A stretch of 10,528 bases of DNA from Tetmemena sp. SeJ-2015 (GCA_027382625.1 JAJKFJ010015534.1:1-10528), one strand, 5' to 3'. Shown: positions 1 through 10,248, counted from the first letter of the stretch. Made by a program: numbers and translations. Notes: generated by a model not told the origin, from the sequence alone.

Positions 1-682
1 AGCTTCTTAAGGAACGCAACATACTGCTCTCGCTTGATAGAGCGAGGATGAAGGACATAAGCTTCTAAGCCTGAGTCTTCGCTGATTCCTGCAAGTAACG
101 CACTTGTAGTTATATTTACTTTCTACTTAATGCACAGAACTTGATACTATGAAATAAACTTGAAAAAGCAGCCCGCAATTACATTGTTTTTCGGCACTAA
201 CTTTCCACTTCAAACTATTGCATTTCGAAGTCATGCCTTTAATGAGAGTCCTGTTTTAACCGACTTTGAAATTTGTACATAAATTCAAAAAGATCCTCAC
301 CAAATGAGCCTAGTTGTTTGCACAGAAGTTGAGTCTCTAGCCTAAAGATTCAAGACCTTCCATTATGCAAAAATTTGTTCAAACTGACAGTCCAATTCAA
401 AGACTCACTTTGAGCTGCCACAATATCAACTCGTTGCATGTATATAGGGCAAACCAATTTGCTCCAATAACAAAGCCAATTCTGTGTATCATGTTTAAAA
501 TTGCGCAAAATTAGATCTCGTTGCAAGTGGTAAAAAATCAACTTAAGCTTAAACAATATAGGTTTGAACATATTTGCTAAGTCATTATTGTTTGAAGTGT
601 CCACTATAAACTCTTGTGCAAAATTGAGAATTTTATTATTTTGCCATATATGCACTCTTATAATATCAATCCAAGTATGTGT
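1..682 (-). CDS. Unknown protein, 3' part off the left edge (UAR=Gln reading)
   Basis: The minus strand has one frame that stays coding-like from 682 to the window edge, about 225 codons, if TAA and TAG are glutamine. It carries Trp, Cys, Asp and Asn in ordinary protein proportions (for example NWLCYWSKLVCPIYMQ and FGEDLFEFMYKFQSRLKQ), and four Trp codons are all TGG. The only TGA inside is at 350-352. It lies within a possible 15-nt in-frame intron at 342-356 that starts GTCTTG and ends TTTAG on the minus strand. Without that intron the protein would stop there, or TGA would be read as sense. The second half is rich in Gln, Ser and Leu and looks helical. I recognise no family. The true start lies upstream, possibly through the frame at 836-1014. 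The stop is outside the window. Confidence 0.5.
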
Positions 683-835
683 TCAGATGATCTTATAAAA
701 TGTATTCACGAGAATCAAATCCCAGCTTGAGACAGTGCTTATTGAAAGTGGTGAATGCAACAATAATAATATAGGAAAGAATTTTTTAGATTGCACATTT
801 AATCTATTTTGAAATACAAATACAAAGCAAAATCT

Positions 836-1014
836 TCATAACGACAAGTATTTATCATACAGAAAGTTCAGAGGAGAATTATATTTTAAGGGTATGTCCA
901 CTTTCCGAAGTTTCTTTCCTTTAAATTTCTCTATCGAATAACTTAATTGAACCTGTTGACCGCTAAAGTTCTTGTCTTAATTCAAAATATATTCTCGTTC
1001 CAAGTTATTAAACC
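836..1014 (-). CDS. Possible upstream exon of the left-edge gene
   Basis: This stretch is open in the same minus-strand frame as the left-edge gene and is rich in Lys, Tyr, Ser and Gln (for example VQLSYSIEKFKGKKLRKV). It begins just after a possible acceptor (GAATTAG at 1015) and ends at a TGA at 836-838. A 27-nt in-frame intron beginning GTATGATAAA could remove that TGA. A second minus-strand frame over the same bases also lacks TGA and looks plausible, so the frame is not certain. Upstream, an ATG at 1066-1068 followed by a GTAAAC donor at 1056 looks like a first exon, but its phase does not match this frame. Between 683 and 835 two frames compete, and I could not build a clean join. Confidence 0.3.
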
Positions 1015-1235
1015 CTAATTCATAAAATTAATTAATGATTAAATGTTAAGGTTTACCTTGTCATCCATTTTTTCTTAAACGAGTCGAACAAGTAATGCTT
1101 CCCTTAAAATTTTTCGAATGCACAGTTAGGTTCCATTTAAGCTGCTAATCTTTGTCTCATTTTCATTTCTAATTCTAAATTTTTAATTATTTATATGTTG
1201 AAAGAATGAATATAAAACATTTTATTAAGAAATTT

Positions 1236-1395
1236 GGGGGGGGGGGACGGAAGTGCACACCCCCTAAATATGAACAAAATGCCAATAAAAGTGCCCATAT
1301 GGTGTCAAAATTAGCTAAAAATGCCAAAAAATTAAGTGATCTGGCTTTTAAAATTGTCAAGAGGGTTATTTTTACGAATTTCACTTTTTTATGGT
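1236..1395 (+). repeat. Left terminal inverted repeat
   Basis: The terminal part (1236-1264) is near identical to the reverse complement of 2031-2059. Similarity then falls to roughly two thirds, with a perfect 22-bp block at 1315-1336. The inner limit is approximate. Confidence 0.7.
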
Positions 1396-1904
1396 ATGAT
1401 CTATTAATATTATTTATTGAATTTAATATTGATAACTGATTGATGTTATGATTATGTTTTATTCCCATAAATAACTAAGTATCATTTCATTACTTTATAT
1501 TAAGTTATTTTTAAAGAGGTTATCTGCTATATAGTAACTCCCTTTAATAGCTGGATTATTTGAGAACTTATTTGGGCTATGAATTGTTATGATTATTCTT
1601 AAAAATTGTACATATGATTGGAAGATCCTCTTAATTACGTAATAGATTTTATCAGTGAGTTTACAGCAGTAATTTTATGTAATTGCAGATATAGAGATAT
1701 TGGCTATTTTATTTAAACTTGTCAGATTCTTCTCTAAATAACATTCAAGTTAAGATTGCAAGAATTTTGATAAAACAGCCAAATCGCATTTAAAAAACTG
1801 AAGGGCGAATCATAATTAATATGTATATTAACTCTAGTATCTTCATAAGACTTTATATTCATGAGTAAAACAGAGCTCGGAAATAATTTAAGTTTATTTC
1901 ATAA

Positions 1905-2059
1905 AATTTCAAATCATAAATTTTGACCCTCATTGAAATTTTTAAAGCTAAAAATTCTTAATTTTTTGGCATTTTTAGACGATTTTGGCCTAAATGGAAG
2001 TTTTTTTCATAAATTTTGATCATAAAAAATGGGGGGTGTGCACTTCCGTCCCCCCCCCC
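1905..2059 (-). repeat. Right terminal inverted repeat
   Basis: This is the inverted partner of the left end: perfect block at 1957-1978 and terminal 2031-2059 with ten C at 2050-2059. The inner limit is approximate. Confidence 0.7.
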
Positions 2060-2249
2060 TACTGCTCTTATGATAGGAGATGACTATGAAGAGATTTTGA
2101 TATCACATTCTTCGAACAAACAAATTAACTATTGAGAAAATCAGCGAATTAGTCATTGAATACTAAACTACATTAGAAAACAGCCAATAATTTGATATTT
2201 ACCAAATCGGGGTTTTATACCCCCACTTTACAATAATTACTTTAAATTT
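2060..2249. other. Intergenic, no gene seen
   Basis: AT-rich spacer between the element and the 3' end of the minus-strand Cys/His gene. It contains a single GGGGTTTT (2209-2216) followed by ATACCCCC, which is not a telomere array. Confidence 0.4.
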
Positions 2250-2806
2250 TCATACATTGAGTGCCACAAATATATCTAGATGCTCCCTTACACCGCTACC
2301 TTCTTCAAGTGCAACTTGTTTTCTCGTCATGTTGGTAGCCTTATTTTGTTTATCCCTCTGCCTCCTTGCTTGCAATATCTCGGAATAGTTTATTTATGTC
2401 CTTCTTATAAGCGTCCTGCACTACTTGCAACTCCCACTTGTTTTGTATGATATCTCATAAGAGGAATGCATTTCTTTGCAGATACGCGCCTTCCACTTTA
2501 CACTAATACTTTCCCAATTCGCACCATCTGCTTCTCGAATGAGCACCTGTGATCATCTCTCTTTGGGTAATCTAAATGACACGGAGCATCACATTTGCAA
2601 AGCCAGAAGCTATTCTTCGTTTCACATTGCCAAGAGGAGAGTCGCTTAATCAGTTGAAGTGCCTGAAGTGGCAGCTGCCAATTACCCACATTCTGAAGGA
2701 CATGAAAGTTTTAAGTCCCACAGATCTAAGGACTCACTTCTGCTTATAGACAGTTTAGTATATGCTTTTCAAGGATTCGCTTTGGATTACGAGGACTTAG
2801 GTCCAT
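2250..2806 (-). CDS. Small protein with a Cys/His cluster, possible zinc-binding module
   Basis: Translation starts at ATG 2804-2806. The first exon (2486-2806) gives 107 residues with in-frame TAA and TAG read as Gln. Residues 59-88 hold a tight cluster (C61, C70, C72, C76, H77, H86, C88; core FWLCKCDAPCHLDY) that resembles a B-box or other small zinc finger, but no exact family spacing is matched. A 49-nt intron (2437-2485, GTATCT...AACAAG) joins phase 0 to phase 0 and leads to a Lys/Asp/Glu-rich helical exon (WELQVVQDAYKKDINKLF). The end is uncertain: either TGA at 2305-2307 (150 aa) or, with a 16-nt intron at 2300-2315, TGA at 2250-2252 (163 aa). The region is GC-richer than its flanks. 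It is divergent from the poly-serine gene. Confidence 0.55.
2437..2485 (-). other. Predicted 49-nt intron
   Basis: GT at 2485 and AAG at 2437 on the minus strand. Removing it joins two good frames in phase 0 and skips a TGA that lies in the downstream exon's frame. Confidence 0.45.
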
Positions 2807-3068
2807 CAGTCACTCTGATAAAAGAAGACCTCTTCAACAAAAAAGCTTCAAAGCACTTCTGATGTCATGGAATCGTAGATTTGAAGTGGTAATCGACAAA
2901 GATTTTGTGTTCTCCTACTCATAATGAATTGCACCTCCCATTTTTTTTAACTATCGACTGAAACCCCAAATTTTAATTAATGAGATATTAAATTATCTTC
3001 TGTTATCTAATTTATTTTGTATATATTGATTAACTCTCTGATTTTCTCAATAATAGGAAGCGATCGAA
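2807..3068. promoter_or_regulatory. Divergent intergenic region
   Basis: These 262 bp lie between the divergent starts at 2806 (minus) and 3069 (plus), so both promoters and 5' leaders should be here. The half near the plus-strand gene is very AT-rich. It contains a possible 38-nt intron (3019-3056, GTATATATTG...AATAATAG) that would place part of the 5' leader upstream. No specific promoter motif is recognised. Confidence 0.35.
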
Positions 3069-4615
<1,547 letters not shown>

Positions 4616-4790
4616 CTAAATTAACTCCGTACACAGACCTCATAAAAACGTTATAAGGATTAATCTTGCTTAGAATTTTATATTAATCCAATGATCATAA
4701 TTTCACTCAATATCTCACAGTTCAACTGCCATGGATTTTAAATTTATTGAATTAATTATTAATTTAATTATCTTCTTATTAAATTCTCAG
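4616..4790. other. AT-rich spacer ending in an acceptor-like site
   Basis: It separates the end of the poly-serine gene from the membrane-protein coding region. It ends in TTCTTATTAAATTCTCAG, a good 3' splice site. An ATG at 4731 opens a 51-codon frame with a hydrophobic start (MDFKFIELIINLIIFLL) that could be a signal peptide, but it is in another frame from the membrane gene. Confidence 0.4.
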
Positions 4791-6742
4791 CCATAAAGAA
4801 TAATATTTGATGGGTGGGTATATTTAGTACGCGTTCACCAAATTTGCACTCGGGAGTCACCTTAATTTGAAGAATATAAACTTTGACGACGGACAAAATT
4901 CAATATCTTCTCTTCTATCGATATTCATAGCAGTCAGTTGTTGGTGCTACACTTTCTATATTGGCTACAGAGCAGTAAAATTTTTCGATCACTTGCAAAA
5001 ATTAAGAGATAAGTATCCTTTGTTGACTGATGAAGAGAGAAGAGACAAAGTTTACTTTGAAGGGAACGTTTTGTTTACAGATTATTCGCTGGACACGTTT
5101 GGTTATCCTGCAACTCTTATTTATCCTGCTCTGAATTTATTAAAACTACTATTAGTTGTATGTCTAGTGGTGAGTGGAAATACCCAGCATTAATTATAAG
5201 GAATAATGGTTGTGAATCTTTTGTCACTCACAGCAACTCTAATTCTAAGACCATACTCTTCAATACTATTGAACTTGCAATAGCTCTTCAACGACTGCTG
5301 CTTGCTTTTGGTTTACTTGCAAGCTCATTAATTCATTCCCATGTCAACAATAGATACTAACTCACAATTATTTTAATATTAATAAGTTTTTAGACAAATT
5401 AGAAAAAGTATTCTTCATCCAAGAAATAGAAAATTTTTCGAATAAATGAAACTTCATTGACTTTTATTAGTGAATTAGACATAGCTCAGAATTTAATAAA
5501 AAAGAGAATTAAATTAAATATTAAATTAAAATGGAATAAATCAGTGGCAGTTGAAGTGTCTCCAATTTAAATAATTATTTGATCATTCGATTCAGCATAA
5601 AATTCTAAGAACTTTTAATCCTTCCAACTTTTGTGTGGGAGTGCTCAGCAAAGAGTTATTAGCGACACAAGTATAGAAGAAAATGATGAAGATGAGGAAG
5701 AATAGTGCATGCACCATGTCTCACTGCTGAGAGGTGCTACGAAGATGATTATAGAAGAAACTCATATTAATTTTTGATTCTCTATCGAACAAGCTGCAGA
5801 TCAGGGGGTGAATCTGCGATTTCAACTGACACGAAGTTGCAACACTCCATTTATTATTTTAACCAATCTCCGATTTTAATTAAAATTCTTACTATAATGA
5901 TAATCTTTATAACAATTTTCTATCCTTAAATCATTTTATTTTTGCGTAATTTATTTGAAATATTTTAATCAGAAATGGCAGACTAAATGGTAGTTGTAAT
6001 ATTCCTCGTGACTGGAATAAACTCCCTGTTTGTGATTTTTTAGAAGTTGACTCAAATAGGAAAATGTAAGTCAGCTGCTCGAAAGAAAGAAATACAAGAA
6101 GATTTTGATTAAATAAAGTTAAAGCCAATCCCATCATTCTCGAAATATATTTTGACTTTTAATTATTTTTTAACATAAAACTAAAATTAATTTTTAATTT
6201 GGTATAATTCTTATTAATTTTACTTAAAAAAAGATTTACCCTAATTAAAATTATATATTATTTTTTTATCAAAGCAAGGTAAAAAGAAGAAAACATCTCT
6301 TCCCAAAGAATATTATTTAATTCAATAATCAGATTTGAAGCCACTAGAATAAGGCTAGGAAACTATTATTTTTATTAGATAAATAACGAAGAAGAAGCCA
6401 GATTAAAAATCTAAATAGCAATAATTGGAGAGTGAAACCCCGCCAAAAGAAGTATAATAAAAAGATAATCTAGATATAAGCTAAAAGTAAACTTAAAAGG
6501 AGTCGAATGATGTTAAATAAAGAGTAGATTAATCCTAAAGTAGGTCAAGTGAGAGTATTGTATTTATTCTTTTAAGCCTTAGCTCATATGATAGTGGGGA
6601 AGAAGAGTCAAGCGATTACTCTGACTCACGCAACAGCTCTTACGGCTCAGAATCAGAGGATAGTTATTTCTCATAAAGTTAATAATCTCTCAGCAAAGAT
6701 CAGAGCTAGATTAAGAGAGACAAAAATAGAAAGTATAATTGA
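4791..6742 (+). CDS. C-terminal half of a multi-pass ciliate surface/membrane protein
   Basis: The frame 4792-5407 (205 codons) reads through several TAA and TAG codons and stays hydrophobic where membrane segments are expected: about residues 38-60 (ISSLLSIFIAVSCWCYTFYI), 106-128 (PATLIYPALNLLKLLLVVCL), 137-153 and 166-178 (LFNDCCLLLVYL). A 565-nt insertion (5408-5972) follows. The exon at 5973 then supplies a fifth segment (MVVVIFLVTGINSLFVIF), a basic stop-transfer region (KCKSAARKKE), an AT-rich stretch that may be a further intron, and a long Gln/Lys tail ending in an acidic Ser cluster before TGA 6740-6742. Between 5975 and 6742 there are more than 25 in-frame TAA/TAG codons. The layout recalls the C-terminal membrane domain of large ciliate cadherin- or LamG-type surface proteins. 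This is a resemblance from memory and has not been tested. The N-terminal ectodomain is missing upstream. A 51-nt in-frame intron with a TACTAAC branch-like motif is possible at 5343-5393. Confidence 0.65.
5408..5972 (+). other. 565-nt insertion splitting the membrane domain (intron or eliminated sequence)
   Basis: It begins GTATTC after AAA A and ends TTTTAATCAG. Removal restores phase (A|AA ATG GCA) and brings the fourth and fifth membrane segments to the short spacing expected. It is much longer than the other predicted introns here. Inside, 5625-5840 is less AT-rich and has a coding-like frame with an acidic run (SDTSIEENDEDEEE, then TAG as Gln) ending at TGA near 5776. That may be a nested exon, a shadow, or part of an alternative product. 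No clear pointer repeat was found at its ends. Confidence 0.4.
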
Positions 6743-7315
6743 CCTTATTCAAAACTAGTTAATTATATTGATGATGTAGTAATTTTAATTCTTAAAGCTT
6801 TACAAAATATCTATAATTCCTCTTATAATTTTAAACTATTCATATTTAAATATTGTAGTTAAATAATGACTGATAGCCTTAATAATTATAGGAAAAATTA
6901 AAATAAACCATTTAACACGTCAATTAAAAAAGCAATTTAATTTTTTCTAATTTGGGGCGATTATTTAAAATTAGCTCATAACTTATCTCAATGATTATTA
7001 ATATAATTAAGCAATTCGCTTTGTTATTAATCTCTTTAATTATCCAAAAAGCTTTAAATCTTATTATTCTACCTTAAAATAAATTAATATATATCAATCA
7101 CAACTTAAATTAATAGATCAGACCAGAAGAGATTAATTATTATGGTCAGATTTCAATTGTATCCTGTAAATATAATATTTGAATAAAATAATAAGTTGGT
7201 GAGCAAATACAGTGACAGTTAAAGTCTAAGATTTTTTTTATCATAAATAGATTAATAAAATTTCAAATAATTATTATCAATATATAAAAATATTGCCATA
7301 TTACCATTTTCTTTT
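6743..7315. other. AT-rich intergenic, nothing recognised
   Basis: A very AT-rich spacer after the end of the membrane gene. Frames here lack any domain-like or membrane-like pattern. It is the likely 3' flank of one gene and 5' flank of the next. Confidence 0.5.
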
Positions 7316-7547
7316 TGGAGATTCTATGAGCTCTTATTCTCTATATTCATTATCCTATTTATCCATGATACCGTCTCTTATAACTTTGATTTTAAGTTTC
7401 CATAAAAAAGTAGCAACAATATCAAACTCAAAGATATCCACTCAATCGAATTTCATTTAAAAATTATTTAACTATTCTAAGTTTTTAAAGGCCTTCCTAA
7501 TGGCAATTTTTATCTTCAGTGATCCTATGAATTCTCCATTTTAATGA
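7316..7547 (+). CDS. Possible first exon of a secreted/surface protein
   Basis: Two overlapping plus frames compete. One runs from ATG 7326 to TGA 7545-7547 (73 aa, Ser/Leu/Ile-rich start). The other, without an ATG, reads ELLFSIFIILFIHDTVSYNF, a good signal-peptide core, and ends at TGA 7520-7522. Either would fit the N-terminus of the exons that follow. I cannot choose between them. Confidence 0.3.
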
Positions 7548-7557
7548 TAATCTTTGA

Positions 7558-8093
7558 TTTCCGGAAAAACTATTACAAGAGCTTAAATTTAAGCTCCAAA
7601 AACGCCTCGATCCTTTTGGCATGGATGTTAGAAATCTGTTTGCTTTTAAGTCTTGCTAAACTTTAAGGAAATAAATAAATTTTTATTTGTAAGCACCGAC
7701 TCCAACTGCTTCATGGATATTTAGCGCTAACACTACCTCAACTTACACGAACAATATCTACAATACTGGTAACCCTCCTTTCTACATAGGTAAGATATTA
7801 ATCTCATCATTCTTACTTGAATTAAACATATCCAATTTATTAAAAGAAGAGGATATAATTAGATGACCTACATAAATACAAATACAATAAATTAAAATAA
7901 GTGACACTAAGTGAGTATCAAAATTTTTATTTTAGTGCTTATTATCAAACTGGGCAGACTCTTTTTAAAAATTAATTGTATTCATTTATTTTTATTAAAC
8001 CTTAAAGAAACAGTACTCCTTCCTTTTAATGCAGAAATGCACTCTTTTACTTTGGAAAAATTTTCCTACAAACAAATCAGAATGTTTGTTTGA
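7558..8093 (+). CDS. Two-exon coding region, Thr/Asn-rich extracellular-type segment
   Basis: Exon 7558-7789 follows a TGA and reads first as a Lys/Leu/Phe segment (LLQELKFKLQKRLDPFGMDV), then as a Thr/Ser/Asn-rich one (WIFSANTTSTYTNNIYNTG) with many possible N-glycosylation sites. It ends ATA G at a GTAAGA donor (7790). A 146-nt intron to the acceptor TTTTATTTTAG (7935) leads in matching phase to 7936-8093, which is free of all three standard stops for over 50 codons and ends at TGA. A competing plus frame also stays free of TGA across the whole span, so the exon model is tentative. No domain is named. The setting suggests part of the same surface-protein gene as the exons near 9342. Confidence 0.4.
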
Positions 8094-8596
8094 TCTTTGA
8101 AAGGTATTTTTCATTTTTATGACAAATACTTATTATCTTTAAATTTAATATCCAATAAAAAGATTTTTAAATCATTTTTAATTAATGCATTATTTGCTAT
8201 ATCACCTAATTGAAATATATTGTAGTTTATAATTTAATTGACATAAGTCGGGACTGCAACACTGTGGCAGCAAAATTCACACATTTAACATCTAATCTGC
8301 AATTTTTTCAACAACTTATTAACAATTAATATGAGTTTCTTATTAAACTATTTTTCTTTAAGCTTTACTCAGCAGCAAGATATATCGCAAGCACTTTTTA
8401 TGTACTTCAAATTAATTTTATCTGAAATTATATCTCTTTTATCTCTAAACTGAGCGCTTCAATAATAAAGTTGCAAGGATAAAAAGTTATTAAAATGTCA
8501 TGCTATATCGAATAGAATAATTATTATTTAAATTGCACACATCACTCTTTAAATCCATTTTATTTCAGTATATATCTATTTATCAAATTCTCGACG
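8094..8596. other. AT-rich region, no gene supported
   Basis: No frame with a convincing pattern. The stretch CCATTTTATTTCAG (ending near 8569) looks like a 3' splice acceptor facing the GC-richer patch at 8590-8655. Confidence 0.4.
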
Positions 8597-8962
8597 ATGG
8601 GCTTTCGCGGTGAAGTGGCACAACTGATCAAGGAGTTACGCCTGCGAATTACTTTAAATCGATTAAGTATTATATGCCCGTTACCCTTAAATTATCAAAT
8701 TCTCCGCAAAAGTAAAAATAATTAAATTAATGAATGGATGACTTTATAGATGACAATGAGTCCAATCTAGGAACATCAGATGCCCGATATGTCACTAATG
8801 GAATGTATTTCGAAGGCTAGAACATATAGCTTTATTTTTTCATAGATGAGAAAAATATTGCAGATAGAAAAAATTTAAATTATCTGCTTAAATTATGCAA
8901 AAGTACAAAAAGTTTATGATAATTTAAAATTATATTCTGCTTTGATCGACTTAAAAATTTGA
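8597..8962 (+). CDS. TGA-free frame starting in a GC-rich patch
   Basis: ATG 8597 begins a 121-codon frame with UAR as Gln, ending at TGA 8960-8962. Its first 18 residues (MGFRGEVAQLIKELRLRI) come from a patch with much higher GC than its surroundings. The rest is AT-driven. A shorter overlapping frame from ATG 8734 looks better after that point, so probably only the start, if anything, is exon. The minus strand of the same patch also reads plausibly. Confidence 0.25.
8734..8919 (+). CDS. 61-aa frame resembling a LamG-type segment
   Basis: ATG 8734 to TGA 8917-8919. It reads DDFIDDNESNLGTSDARYV then NGMYFEGQN, with an aromatic-Phe-Glu-Gly pattern like the start of LamG/concanavalin-like domains. 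The same frame after the TGA continues to a GC-richer stretch (8980-9048) reading LSLGYFQDF and GTIFSISFWN, another LamG-like strand. An intron removing the TGA would link them, but I found no phase-correct GT...AG pair. This fits the surface-protein exons downstream. Confidence 0.35.
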
Positions 8963-9341
8963 TGGAAATCCTGAATAGATTAAGCCTCGGCTACTTCTAG
9001 GATTTCCGGCGTCCTCCTGGAACCATCTTTTCAATTTCATTTTGGAACTGAGAAAATTGGAAACTCAATGTTTTGAGAATAAAACCTATATTCTAATTTG
9101 CCCCATTATGAGGATGTCTACAGTCTTTATTCTTGAAATTGTGGCTTACAATTTTTGGGGTTCCAAAAGGTGCTAATAGCCTTATTTCTATGTTGTGCTT
9201 CAAGTTTTTCCGATATAATTTTTAGGAAAGATTCCAAAACAATAAGGATCGCAAGCACCAGTTTAAAATTAAATCCAATTGTAAACTTAAATAATTCGTT
9301 TACAATATTTTTTTATTAAATATAGTATTATATAAATTAAA

Positions 9342-9892
9342 ATGTTATAAGCTAAATAAATTACTTTGGCTTGTACTCATGCCCCAGCTAGTACTACTAT
9401 AGGTAAGTTCTAATTTTAATTTTTAAATTCAAGATTTATTTGGTTTTTACTCTTAAATATTGAAAAACTGTGATCTTATAAGAATCTTATATAAATTGAA
9501 ATTTAATTTTTAGGATGTGAAGGAACTTTCTCAGTGGATTTTTGGGTCTATGTTAATGTATTAAACTAACAAAGCCTCTTCGTTTGCAGATTCTAAATCT
9601 TTTGAATTTATTTTTTGAGATACGTCGTAAGAAACTTAAAATTTTATATTCTTTAGAAAACAGGCACTTATGTATTGTCTTTTAATTACTTATAAATTAA
9701 AATTATATAATAAATGTTTTAAATGAGAGATTTTGCATTGGATTCGATAACAATAAATACTATAGCTTAGTATTTAATACGAATCAGATATTTATCTATA
9801 GTAATAAAAGTGGTTGTAACAATTAAGCATTTGATATTTCTAAGCGCAATTCGATCAATAACGCTTATTATACTTAATAGAATAATTATTGA
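9342..9892 (+). CDS. Surface-protein exons with a LamG/concanavalin-like strand
   Basis: The exon from ATG 9342 (frame open upstream to 8946) reads ITLACTHAPASTTIG and ends at a GTAAGT donor. After a 111-nt intron (9403-9513) that contains a TGA, the next exon gives CEGTFSVDFWVYVN, a pattern typical of the core strand of laminin-G-like domains. A second, 32-nt intron (9558-9589) has a CTAAC branch-like motif and the acceptor CTTCGTTTGCAG. The last exon (9590-9892) continues with Arg/Lys then Asn/Tyr/Ile-rich residues to TGA 9890-9892. Both introns have good splice signals and correct phase. The 135-aa model is probably a piece of a larger protein exposed outside the cell. The true 5' end is unclear. 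Confidence 0.5.
9403..9513 (+). other. Predicted 111-nt intron
   Basis: GTAAGT donor, AT-rich body, TTTAATTTTTAG acceptor, phase 1 on both sides. It carries an in-frame TGA that splicing would remove. Confidence 0.6.
9558..9589 (+). other. Predicted 32-nt intron
   Basis: GTATTAAACTAAC donor and branch-like region, then a pyrimidine-rich tract and GCAG. Removal changes frame from one ending at TGA near 9603 to one open to 9890. Confidence 0.55.
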
Positions 9893-10248
9893 ATGCAATC
9901 ATTAATCATCTATAGCTAGATATAATTATTCAGAATTAGCATTAGAGATATTTACCTTTATTTAAACATGTGAAGATTATATTTCTAAATAAAGCTTTTC
10001 AAATTAAAATTATAAGGAAGATGCAAAATTATAAGAATTTCCTAATAAATTGATTGCTTTAACTAATTTAAATTTTTTGAGATAATTCCAAATAACTAAA
10101 AACCAATATTAATTTATAACTTAATAGAATTTTAAATAAAAGATGACTAAATAATATATTATATGAAAATTAAAAAAGCTCCAACAATAATATGATAAGT
10201 AAATATAAATAAGTTGTGTATAATTAATTTCTTTATTAATACTTATAA
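9893..10248. other. AT-rich convergent intergenic region
   Basis: It lies between the ends of the plus-strand surface-protein exons and the minus-strand right-edge gene, so it should hold both 3' flanks. No gene, hairpin terminator or repeat is recognised. Confidence 0.45.

Larger units (their letters stand above)
1236..2059. mobile_element. Transposon-like element (MITE type) with poly-G-tipped inverted ends
   Basis: The left end is 11 G followed by ACGGAAGTGCACACCCCC. The right end is its reverse complement ending in 10 C. The outer 28-29 bases match almost perfectly. Similarity between the two arms continues inward for about 150 bp, including a perfect 22-bp inverted match (1315-1336 with 1957-1978). 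The interior is AT-rich and holds no convincing gene, so the element is probably non-autonomous and would need a transposase from elsewhere. Each tip could also fold on itself, because the G run and the C5 flank the palindrome GTGCAC. I see no clear target-site duplication: the left flank ends AAATTT and the right flank begins TACTGC. The superfamily is not assignable. Confidence 0.75.

Noticed and set aside
1187..1468. Overlapping frames on both strands across the left end of the element
   Set aside because: They span the G run and flank and have no domain-like pattern. They arise by chance in the terminal repeat.
2209..2216. GGGGTTTT, the telomere unit of hypotrich ciliates
   Set aside because: Only one copy, with no array and no chromosome end nearby.
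2659..2862. Plus-strand 67-codon frame
   Set aside because: It is the complement of the Cys/His gene's first exon, which has a start ATG, longer frame and Cys/His pattern.
5160..5360. Plus-strand 66-codon frame overlapping the membrane gene
   Set aside because: The neighbouring frame continues the membrane domain through TAA/TAG with the expected hydrophobic pattern, so this is a shadow.
8881..9300. Minus-strand frames that look coding, including a hydrophobic segment
   Set aside because: All three frames on both strands look plausible here once TAA/TAG are Gln. The plus strand has better splice signals just downstream, so I did not call a minus gene.
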